IMG/VR virus record: IMGVR_UViG_3300027770_000195 | Location: 1-29,890 of that record | Direction: 5' to 3' (one strand) | Source of the DNA: a virus | Length of the DNA stretch: 29,890 nucleotides | Part shown: positions 24,574 through 29,721 of the stretch, piece by piece | How positions within the stretch are numbered: the stretch's first letter is position 1 | How the letters are laid out: each line of letters opens with the position of its first letter | Position numbers and translations under genes: made by a program | Notes under the pieces: model-generated | The model's database searches: none | Told to the model about the DNA's origin: nothing | Seen by the model: the letters and a program-made list of their open reading frames with translations, nothing else

Positions 24574-25340
24574 TGGTAGTCCGATATGTTGAGGCTGGAA
24601 GCGCCTAGCTTGTTGTTGCCTGAGATCAGATCGCTTTGAGTCTTGTCGATCTCACCGTTCCAATGGTTCAACAGGGTATCTAGTTCTTTCCTGAGATACG
24701 GGTCGTTTGATTTGTAGCGTTGCTCCAGGCGAACGAGGTCTTCCTCAGGTGTGTTCAGGTCGAACACCTCTTTGAGCTTTTTGATTTCACCGGTAGACCA
24801 TTTGGTCGAAGGCCTACGGCGAAGCATCGCACCAACACGTAGGCGAAAGGCTTCGAGGTCAGGACTCAAGGCTTTCTGCGAAACTCCTTCCTTTCCATTC
24901 CCTTCCCTTCCCTTCCCTTCCCCTTGACCCGCGTGGTCGTCGCGTGGGGCACGCGTGGGGCACGCGTCAATTTCATCGGTGTTTATTGGCGTTTCTTCAA
25001 TGTTTCCTTCTGGATCCGGCAGAATAGACTGCGATTCCCGGTTGTTGATCACCTGGTGCTTTAGAAAGCTCGGAATCCATCCAAAACACTCGTCATCTAC
25101 GCGATACTTGAAAACAAAACCACGCGTGGTCAACGCGTCGAGCACGCGTGAAAAGTCGACTCCATCGTAGGGCAGAACCTGCACACCGATGCGCCTGGGC
25201 TCCCACTTGAATCTGCCTTCTCGGTCAGCAATACACCAGAGGCCGGCAAAGGCCACTCGGATCGGTAGCTTGGTTTCCAGCTCGGCCTCAAACAGTCCCT
25301 CGTGGTGGAAGAACTCGGGCTTGATTGATCGGATTCTCAT
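24570..25340 (-). CDS. Phage replication initiator / helicase-loader-like winged-helix protein
   Basis: A 256-residue protein. The N-terminal domain (RIRSIKPEFFHHEGLFEAEL, then FAGLWCIADREGRFKWEPRR, VLPYDGVDFSRVLDALTTRG, FLKHQVINNRESQS) is the winged-helix domain of a common phage replication protein. A Gly/Glu/Lys linker at about 135-152 follows, encoded by GGGAA repeats. The C-terminal domain (about 160-245, WSTGEIKKLKEVFDLNTPEE) may contact helicase or primase. The gene lies directly before the DnaB-like helicase and overlaps it by ATGA. It has a strong SD (AAAAAGGAG, seven bases before the ATG). Inside the gene lies an array of CGCGT repeats with 11-bp spacing, so it may encode its own origin as lambda O does. 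Confidence 0.8.
   Translation of the reverse strand: MRIRSIKPEFFHHEGLFEAELETKLPIRVAFAGLWCIADREGRFKWEPRRIGVQVLPYDGVDFSRVLDALTTRGFVFKYRVDDECFGWIPSFLKHQVINNRESQSILPDPEGNIEETPINTDEIDACPTRAPRDDHAGQGEGKGREGNGKEGVSQKALSPDLEAFRLRVGAMLRRRPSTKWSTGEIKKLKEVFDLNTPEEDLVRLEQRYKSNDPYLRKELDTLLNHWNGEIDKTQSDLISGNNKLGASSLNISDYQ
24886..24929. repeat. Pyrimidine/purine tract of CTTCC units
   Basis: A strand-asymmetric tract of CCCTT/CCTTC units (purine-rich GGGAA on the coding minus strand). It encodes the Gly/Glu/Lys linker of the initiator and adjoins the first CGCGT repeat at 24930. Purine tracts beside iterons are known from phage origins, and the tract may also slip. Confidence 0.8.
24930..24973. repeat. Iteron cluster 1: four CGCGT units at 11-bp spacing
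   Basis: CGCGT begins at 24930, 24941, 24952 and 24963, exactly 11 bases apart. On the plus strand the units read CGCGTGGTCGT, CGCGTGGGGCA, CGCGTGGGGCA and CGCGTCAATTT. The period does not follow the codon frame, so it is not explained by a simple amino-acid repeat. It is a candidate binding array for the initiator encoded by the same gene. Confidence 0.7.
25123..25155. repeat. Iteron cluster 2: three CGCGT units at 11-bp spacing
   Basis: CGCGT begins at 25123, 25134 and 25145, again exactly 11 bases apart (CGCGTGGTCAA, CGCGTCGAGCA, CGCGTGAAAAG). The first unit shares nine bases with the first unit of cluster 1. An A-rich stretch (TTGAAAACAAAAC, about 25108-25120) adjoins it and could be the melting region of an origin. 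Confidence 0.65.
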
Positions 25341-25825
25341 TGGTTGTTCTCCTTTTTAATACAGGCCGACTTCACTTCATTCCTCAATTCAACCAACCAC
25401 TCTTTTGTCATCACTCCCTGTTCCGCTGCGTCTTTCAAGAGGTGCATGATCTCAAACGGAGGCCATCCAATATCATGCCCCGCTCGCTCAATAAAAAACA
25501 GACATCCCTCATCTGGAACTATGTCCTGCTGCATCATTTGAATTTGCCTTTCAATCTCAAAGCACGCGGAAACCTCCCACAAGTAAAAGTAAGCAGGCCT
25601 GGGACAGGAATCATCGTTTCCTTCGACGTGACACTTCCTGCAAAGAGTCACCATTGATTGGTCTGGGTATTCCCAGGGCATCCTTCCCGAGATGTAGTAA
25701 AAATGGTGAACGGTCAGTGTATTGGTTGCGGAATCGCATTTCACGCACTGAAACTTGTCTCGGGACATTATTTTTAGGCGCATCTTCTGCCACCGCGGAT
25801 CTTGTAATTTTTCGGAGTAGGTCAT
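25337..25825 (-). CDS. HNH endonuclease
   Basis: A 162-residue protein. The zinc-ribbon HNH core is clear: CVKC (C27, C30), TVHHFYYISGRMPWEYPDQS with H40-H41, and LCRKCH (C62, C65, H66). The N-terminus YSEKLQDPRWQKMRLKIMSR is typical of phage HNH proteins. The C-terminal half has no known motif. It may nick DNA as a homing-type endonuclease, or assist packaging or recombination; its location between modification and replication genes does not decide. It overlaps the initiator gene by ATGA. The start has no SD but lies at the base of a foldable leader. Confidence 0.85.
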   Translation of the reverse strand: MTYSEKLQDPRWQKMRLKIMSRDKFQCVKCDSATNTLTVHHFYYISGRMPWEYPDQSMVTLCRKCHVEGNDDSCPRPAYFYLWEVSACFEIERQIQMMQQDIVPDEGCLFFIERAGHDIGWPPFEIMHLLKDAAEQGVMTKEWLVELRNEVKSACIKKENNQ

Positions 25826-25919
25826 GGTTCAAACAGAAAACCCCACCCAATCCGTGCTAGGAACTCCCGTACAAGCAACGGGACGTGACACGGAAAGAGT
25901 GGGGAAAAGTGGGTTGAAC
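25826..25919 (-). promoter_or_regulatory. Foldable leader with four nested helices before the HNH gene
   Basis: Four inverted-repeat pairs nest concentrically: GTTCAA (25827-25832) with TTGAAC (25914-25919), CCCCAC (25841-25846) with GTGGGG (25899-25904), TCCGTG (25851-25856) with CACGGA (25889-25894), and CCCGT (25866-25870) with ACGGG (25878-25882), closing a 7-base loop. The outer helix ends one base from the HNH start codon. A translation-control structure or a protein-binding site is possible. It lies in a 153-base gap with no gene I can support. Confidence 0.5.
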
Positions 25920-25978
25920 ATGGCTTGTAGTTGTGGTGCCTGCGATCGCTTCCTAGGGCTCACGCTGACTGGTCTTCA

Positions 25979-27043
25979 TTAGCTGACAGGATGGTCGATG
26001 TCCAGCTCACTCATCAGGCTTCTGAAAGCTCGTTCTGCTGTTGCTGGGACAACACCGTTACCGAGGAGTCGGAGTTCATCCGTTCTATTGTCACAGGTGA
26101 TGCACAACTGGGCATAGTCCATCCCACTGGCAGACCCATCAGGGTTTCCACCCAACGGGGGTTGAGTTTGCCGTTGTTGCCTGTCTGTCTCAGCAAGTGA
26201 TTCCCCACATGGCCATATCCCTCCCTGCCCGCTCGACAGTTCATTTGTTCTGATCGTCCAGCCGTCATGCTGTTGCTTGGTGTCGCCCACGACTCTGGGC
26301 GGCTCCCATCCGTACTGCTGCTCGCCGGGACGGCTGGGCCATGCTGCTTGATAACCACCGTGGTGAGACTCTCTTGTTGTCCTTTCATACCGCGGCTCCT
26401 GTTCTGGAATCCCTGTCGAACCTCGCTGGCTTGGACTGTGGGCCAGTAGCACTGACGTGCCGAGGGGGGGGGGTGTGCGCTTGAGTTGAGACTCGCCTTG
26501 CGAATTCTTGGCCTCGTTCGCTGTCATGGTGGGCCATGATGAAGACCCGCTTGCGTTGGTGAGGCGCTCCGCATTCAGACGCGCTGAATATGCCCCACGT
26601 CGTTCGATAACCCATTCCTGCCAGGTCTTCGATGACGTCGGACAGCCCCAGGCTGATATGTCCTTCGACGTTTTCAAAGAAACAGATCCGGGGTCTGAGA
26701 AGTCGAATGCCGTCTGCGATGTAGGGCCAGAGGTGCCTTGGGTCGTCCTTGCCTTTACGCTGCCCTGCTGCACTGAAGGGCTGACATGGGTAGCCCCCAG
26801 TGAGGATGTCCACTCGGTCGCGAAACGCTGCCCAAGGGAAGGTCTTAAGATCCGGCCAGATAGGTGCCGGGTCCATGAGTCCCGCTTCCATTTTCGCAAC
26901 CAGATTGCTAATGGCGAAGGCTTCGATCTCACAAAGAGCGACTGTGCGCAGACTTGGGATTGCTCGTTTGAGTCCAAGCTCAATGCCTCCGTATCCAGCG
27001 CACAGGCCAAGGTGTGTAACTGCCGGGGTAGAATCCATGTCAT
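25979..27043 (-). CDS. Second-frame ORF over the methyltransferase gene, carrying the methyltransferase C-terminus
   Basis: A 354-codon frame open from the ATG at 27043, with SD GAGGAG five bases upstream. Its 5-prime part (to the C tract at 26473-26464) overprints methyltransferase motifs I-VIII and yet reads like a known phage protein type: PSVQQGSVKARTTQGTSGPT, SLKTSKDISAWGCPTSSKTW, ERRGAYSARLNAERLTNASG, SSSWPTMTANEAK. Its 3-prime part reads as the true methyltransferase C-terminus: WPSRPGEQQYGWEPPRVV and RTDELRLLGNGVVPATAERA (motif X). The written frame therefore looks like a join of two different proteins. Removing one C from the C10 tract would connect motifs I-VIII to this C-terminus (352 residues) and connect the second-frame N-terminus to the third-frame segment. 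Confidence 0.6.
   Translation of the reverse strand: MTWILPRQLHTLACALDTEALSLDSNEQSQVCAQSLFVRSKPSPLAIWLRKWKRDSWTRHLSGRILRPSLGQRFATEWTSSLGATHVSPSVQQGSVKARTTQGTSGPTSQTAFDFSDPGSVSLKTSKDISAWGCPTSSKTWQEWVIERRGAYSARLNAERLTNASGSSSWPTMTANEAKNSQGESQLKRTPPPLGTSVLLAHSPSQRGSTGIPEQEPRYERTTRESHHGGYQAAWPSRPGEQQYGWEPPRVVGDTKQQHDGWTIRTNELSSGQGGIWPCGESLAETDRQQRQTQPPLGGNPDGSASGMDYAQLCITCDNRTDELRLLGNGVVPATAERAFRSLMSELDIDHPVS
26014..26461 (-). CDS. Third-frame coding segment: C-terminal half of the second-frame companion protein
   Basis: Just after the C tract this frame is open to the TGA at 26014 and reads YWPTVQASEVRQGFQNRSRG, HGPAVPASSSTDGSRPESWA, then KLNPRWVETLMGLPVGWTMP. The last is a strongly family-specific motif (LNPxWVExLMGxPxGWT) known from the C-terminal parts of methyltransferase-linked phage proteins. 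It has no proper start of its own. With one C fewer in the tract it would continue from the SLKTSK...SSWPT frame, giving a 342-residue protein. Overlap with the methyltransferase C-terminus is complete. Confidence 0.45.
26385..27038 (-). CDS. C5-cytosine DNA methyltransferase, motifs I-VIII (N-terminal part in this frame)
   Basis: The ATG at 27038 opens 217 codons. Motif I LGLCAGYGGIELGL (10-23) binds S-adenosylmethionine. Motif IV GGYPCQPFSAAGQRKG (81-96) holds the catalytic C85. Motif VI is ENVEG (122-126) and motif VIII ECGAPHQRKRVFI (155-167). After the C10 tract the frame gives only a short unrelated tail, and the expected target-recognition/motif X region lies in the frame of the 25979-27043 ORF. 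The gene is therefore frameshifted as written, phase-variable, or carries a homopolymer sequencing error. The SD GAGGAG is ten bases from this ATG and five from the overlapping one. Product would make 5-methylcytosine, probably to evade restriction. Confidence 0.85.
   Translation of the reverse strand: MDSTPAVTHLGLCAGYGGIELGLKRAIPSLRTVALCEIEAFAISNLVAKMEAGLMDPAPIWPDLKTFPWAAFRDRVDILTGGYPCQPFSAAGQRKGKDDPRHLWPYIADGIRLLRPRICFFENVEGHISLGLSDVIEDLAGMGYRTTWGIFSASECGAPHQRKRVFIMAHHDSERGQEFARRVSTQAHTPPPRHVSATGPQSKPARFDRDSRTGAAV
26464..26473. repeat. Ten-base G/C homopolymer inside the methyltransferase gene
   Basis: Ten consecutive G on the plus strand (C on the coding strand), exactly where the methyltransferase and its overlapping partner both change frame. 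Such tracts slip during replication and are also error-prone in sequencing. Confidence 0.95.
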
Positions 27044-27052
27044 GGTTGCTCC

Positions 27053-27715
27053 TCAGTAGGCCGGCATCAATATGTCAGCCACCTTCTGGGTCAGCTCGAT
27101 ATCACGTAGGCAGTAGTTGATCGCCGCCTCACGGTCGGTCTTGAACAGCTCGGAGAACATGGCCCCATTGCCTGCCTTGTCGCCGAGCCCCAGATGCCTG
27201 CTGATGGCCCCGAGACTGCCGTGCGCCCTACTGTCGCCCAACTGCCAAACCTCGCGCAGATCGACCACCAGCTCGCTCCAGTAGCGGCCCTGCCGGATCC
27301 AGTAGGGTGGGGTGATCCGGTGCTTCCAACTGCGCTTAATAAGGAACGGTAGGTCAAACGGTTTAACATTGAAGCCGATCATCGTAGGCTGGCGCTCCAT
27401 GCTGGTAATGAGCTTCCACCACTGGCGCAGCATCTCGGCCTCGCCATCTGCATCATAGCACAGCACCGATGGTGTCTCATGCTCGATACGGTAGCCGATG
27501 CACAGGATCTGGCCCGATAGTGCATCCAGGGCAGCGTTGCGGATGTAATCGCTGACGTGCGTCTCCTCGGCACGCTGGATCTTTTCGGCTATGAGATCCG
27601 GGTTCTTGATGTTGCCCAGCTTTACGTCGGAGGCAACGAATGGCGGTATAACGAGTTCCGATAGAGGCATCGGGCCTGTTTCGATGTCAAAGTAGATTTT
27701 ATGGTTGGCTGGCAT
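27053..27715 (-). CDS. DEDDy-type 3'-5' exonuclease
   Basis: A 220-residue RNase H-fold exonuclease from the ATG at 27715 (MPANHKIYFDIETGP); a longer in-frame start at 27907 would run into the regulator gene. Exo I is YFDIETGP with D10 and E12, Exo II MIGFNVKPFDLPFLIKRSW with D121, and Exo III YCLRDIELT with Y201 and D205, giving the complete DEDDy set. The length and single domain match phage exonucleases of the DnaQ/PolB-exo type that act in replication proofreading or recombination. The gene is followed within 9 bases by the methyltransferase start region. Confidence 0.85.
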   Translation of the reverse strand: MPANHKIYFDIETGPMPLSELVIPPFVASDVKLGNIKNPDLIAEKIQRAEETHVSDYIRNAALDALSGQILCIGYRIEHETPSVLCYDADGEAEMLRQWWKLITSMERQPTMIGFNVKPFDLPFLIKRSWKHRITPPYWIRQGRYWSELVVDLREVWQLGDSRAHGSLGAISRHLGLGDKAGNGAMFSELFKTDREAAINYCLRDIELTQKVADILMPAY

Positions 27716-27807
27716 AATAGGATGAAAAGTTAATGCGCGTTTGTCGACCGATGCGCGCCCCCGGTATTCCCCATGAGTCCCCGGTAACAACAGGTTACCG
27801 GAAAGTG
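27716..27807. promoter_or_regulatory. Operator-like spacer with hairpin and CCCCGGTA repeats
   Basis: The 92-base gap between regulator and exonuclease genes contains a perfect inverted repeat CCGGTAAC-AACAG-GTTACCGG (27781-27801), two direct CCCCGGTA copies 20 bases apart (27759-27766 and 27779-27786), and ATGCGCG twice (27733 and 27751). No T-run follows the hairpin in either direction, so an operator is more likely than a terminator. Confidence 0.45.
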
Positions 27808-28203
27808 TTAGATGATCTTCCCGCAATGTGGGCAGATCCGGTGATTCGATGGCTTCTGAGTCGGCGGGACTTCCAGCCATTCGCAGATTTCGTAATAGCT
27901 CACCCACCCGAAACCGCGGACAGCTCCTGGTCGTAGATGGCCGCTGTTGTAGAGGTCAAGGGCCTGCTCACGGCTCTTGATGCACAGGCGCTCCAATGTA
28001 TTGAACGTCCTAACCGAGAACGGGAAGCCCCATAATTGAAGGATCTCTTCATGCATCTCGGCTGCCTGCTCGATCTGGTTGATCCGCTGCCTCGACAAGT
28101 TTAAGTGCTCGCCGATCTGCTTGAGGGTCATCCCCTCAGAGCGCATCCGTATCACGTCGGGGATCTTGTCGACCAACTTAACGTATTTCTTTTTAGTTTT
28201 CAT
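27808..28203 (-). CDS. Transcription regulator: sigma-4-like HTH fused to alpha-CTD-like domain and zinc knuckle
   Basis: A 131-residue protein with a basic start (MKTKKKYVKL). Residues 24-46 (GMTLKQIGEHLNLSRQRINQ) read like a sigma70 region 4 HTH, including the R-Q-R-I-x-Q-I-E signature that contacts -35 DNA. Residues 59-111 (PFSVRTFNTLERLCIKSREQ ... GFGWVSYYEICEWLEV) resemble the C-terminal domain of the RNA polymerase alpha subunit (LxVRxxNxLxxxxI ... GxxSxxEIxxxL). The end has CPHC (C124, C127). It may redirect host polymerase to phage promoters. Its start overlaps the SSB-like gene by TGATG. The domain calls are by pattern. Confidence 0.7.
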   Translation of the reverse strand: MKTKKKYVKLVDKIPDVIRMRSEGMTLKQIGEHLNLSRQRINQIEQAAEMHEEILQLWGFPFSVRTFNTLERLCIKSREQALDLYNSGHLRPGAVRGFGWVSYYEICEWLEVPPTQKPSNHRICPHCGKII

Positions 28204-28937
28204 CAGAAAGGTACGTCGTCGAAGTCGGGTTGGTCTTTGGCGTCGATCTCTTGCAGGCGCTTGATCACGGCTGCAATGAGCTGTTTGTCCTCCGGTGTCT
28301 TGCCGGCGTTAACCTGCGCCTTGGGCAGCCAGTGCTCGCCCAGGCCTTTAACCGCGGAGTCGGTGAGCTCCGAGATGGCGGTGCCCTTGAACTTGCCTAC
28401 GTGAACCTTGGTGCTGCCTAGGTCAACTGGTCGAGGTGTCGTAGTATTCGGGACCACGGTGGGGCCCTTTTCATCCTTAGCCGGGCGGTCTTGCATCCGT
28501 ACCCACAGGCCCGAGGGTTGGAGCGGCTCGCCATGCTTGTGCGGCATCATCAGTTTGATGTTGGCGTACGTCTTGGTGCCATCCTGGCTTTGCTCATGGG
28601 CAATGATGAGTGTTACTGGCCGGCCAATCAACGACTCGAGGTCGAGGCCATTGTTCTCCTGGTCTGTGAGCTTACGGCCAAACCAGTCCTTGAGCACCTT
28701 GGTGAGGGCTGCCTTCTCGTGCAACGAGGGGACCAGGGGCTTGCTGAACACCACCCAGGGCTGCACCGGGTCGCGTGATCCGTCAATCAAGTCCAACTCA
28801 AAAGCGAACTTGAACTTCTTTTTGATGCCGTACTCGGTCTCGTACTCCTTCAACGGAGTCACATCTACGCACACCGCTCGGCCCGAGAACTCGGGGCACG
28901 GTGCGAACTCTTTACCGCCTGCTGCTTTGATTATCAT
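28203..28937 (-). CDS. Single-stranded-DNA-binding-like protein
   Basis: A 244-residue protein with a beta-rich N-terminal half (GRAVCVDVTPLKEYETEYGI, KFAFELDLIDGSRDPVQPWV, IGRPVTLIIAHEQSQDGTKT) compatible with an OB fold. The acidic tip DQPDFDDVPF is of the kind SSB proteins use to recruit partner proteins. It sits at the head of the replication block next to the regulator and exonuclease. Before its ATG is a CAA-repeat leader of 25 bases and no SD. The product would protect single strands at the fork or during recombination. The OB fold itself is inferred. Confidence 0.75.
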   Translation of the reverse strand: MIIKAAGGKEFAPCPEFSGRAVCVDVTPLKEYETEYGIKKKFKFAFELDLIDGSRDPVQPWVVFSKPLVPSLHEKAALTKVLKDWFGRKLTDQENNGLDLESLIGRPVTLIIAHEQSQDGTKTYANIKLMMPHKHGEPLQPSGLWVRMQDRPAKDEKGPTVVPNTTTPRPVDLGSTKVHVGKFKGTAISELTDSAVKGLGEHWLPKAQVNAGKTPEDKQLIAAVIKRLQEIDAKDQPDFDDVPF

Positions 28938-28962
28938 TTCGTCTTACGTTTTGTTGTTGTTG

Positions 28963-29154
28963 TTATTTAGAGGCCTGTTTCTCGACCTCCGAAAGCTGTT
29001 TTGCCATTCGGTCGTATTGCGACCAGTACTCAGGCCAGGTGCCCTTGATCTTCGCCAGGTTCTCTGGATCGGCCACCAATGCCGCGGCACCGAGTTTGCG
29101 AACGAATGACCCGCCGTATTCGATCATGGTGAAGGCTACGTCGAAGTCTTTCAT
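28963..29154 (-). CDS. Small hypothetical protein
   Basis: A 63-residue protein from the ATG at 29154 (MKDFDVAFTMIEYGGSFVRK), which overlaps the upstream stop by ATGA; an earlier in-frame start at 29184 is less likely. The middle LGAAALVADPENLAKIKGTW and the end YWSQYDRMAKQLSEVEKQ are helical. I recall the type FxxxMxxYGGSFVxxLxxxxxxADxxNxxxxxxxxPxYWxxY from phages with unknown function. It belongs to a run of coupled small early genes. Confidence 0.65.
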   Translation of the reverse strand: MKDFDVAFTMIEYGGSFVRKLGAAALVADPENLAKIKGTWPEYWSQYDRMAKQLSEVEKQASK

Positions 29155-29339
29155 TGGATGATAAAGTCGAAGTTGATCTTCCAAGTGTCGCCGAGGCGAT
29201 TGTAGGTGTCGTGCTTGATCTTCCAGAGTCGAGGATTGCGAGTCGTCCCGGTGTGACGGCAGCGGATCCTGACATCAATGTCCTGGATGGCGACGTTCCT
29301 CAGCCGGTCGTCTTCCGGCAGTTCGTGCAGGTGTTTCAT
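29151..29339 (-). CDS. Small hypothetical protein
   Basis: A 62-residue protein, MKHLHELPEDDRLRNVAIQD, rich in charged and basic residues (RIRCRHTGTTRNPRLWKIKH) and ending with an aromatic strand (TWKINFDFIIQ). Coupled by ATGA to both neighbours. No family is recognised; nucleic acid contact is possible from composition only. Confidence 0.55.
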   Translation of the reverse strand: MKHLHELPEDDRLRNVAIQDIDVRIRCRHTGTTRNPRLWKIKHDTYNRLGDTWKINFDFIIQ

Positions 29340-29533
29340 TTTAGCAGGTGTTTGATGATAAGGTTCCGATCTTTGATCGTCGCTCGGAGAATTTGCTCCA
29401 GCACAAGGTGAGGATTCACTGTGCTAACGTGTTTCCATTCTGGATTTCCATCAATGTGTTTGGCTGTATCAATACTCTCAACGCGCACTAATCCGTTAAA
29501 AGCGTGGACGTAAATGAATGCGCAGTCTCTCAT
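29336..29533 (-). CDS. Small hypothetical protein
   Basis: A 65-residue protein (MRDCAFIYVHAFNGLVRVES) with an alternating hydrophobic N-terminal part and a C-terminal helix (PHLVLEQILRATIKDRNLII). No motif is recognised. ATGA overlaps with both neighbours support it as a true gene of the early cluster. Confidence 0.55.
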   Translation of the reverse strand: MRDCAFIYVHAFNGLVRVESIDTAKHIDGNPEWKHVSTVNPHLVLEQILRATIKDRNLIIKHLLK

Positions 29534-29721
29534 TTGTCCTCCTTCTCTTTATGGGCGTTGTTGTAGTTTTTCCATGCTGCCACTTCTAATCGTTTTATGA
29601 GTTCCTTCGCTTCGTTAAGCTCACGTTCTAGCTCGCGAGCAAACGCAATGTTAACAACTTCCTCTCCGTCGCATACGTCTACGCTGTATAGAACTTTGTC
29701 TGTCCTCGGTGTATCACTCAC
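29530..29721 (-). CDS. Small phage protein with SDTPRTD start and coiled coil
   Basis: A 63-residue protein. The GTG at 29721 (SDTPRTDKVLYSVDV after the start) is preferred over the GTG at 29742, because it gives the common SDTPRTD N-terminus seen in many small early phage proteins and forms GTGA with the upstream frame. A GGGAGGA lies ten bases before it. The second half is a coiled coil (FARELERELNEAKELIKRLE). Function unknown; similar proteins are typical of phage early regions. Confidence 0.65.
   Translation of the reverse strand: MSDTPRTDKVLYSVDVCDGEEVVNIAFARELERELNEAKELIKRLEVAAWKNYNNAHKEKEDK

Noticed and set aside
25829-25921. A 30-codon minus-strand frame in the leader of the HNH gene
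   Set aside because: It ends just before the HNH start, but its sequence follows the inverted repeats, has no SD and shows no protein-like features; a folded leader explains the region better.
25920-25982. A 20-codon plus-strand frame with several Cys
   Set aside because: It would be the only plus-strand gene, lacks an SD and resembles no known peptide.
28938-28962. CAA repeat before the SSB-like gene
   Set aside because: It is a short unstructured leader; too small to claim a regulatory element, so it is only mentioned with the gene.
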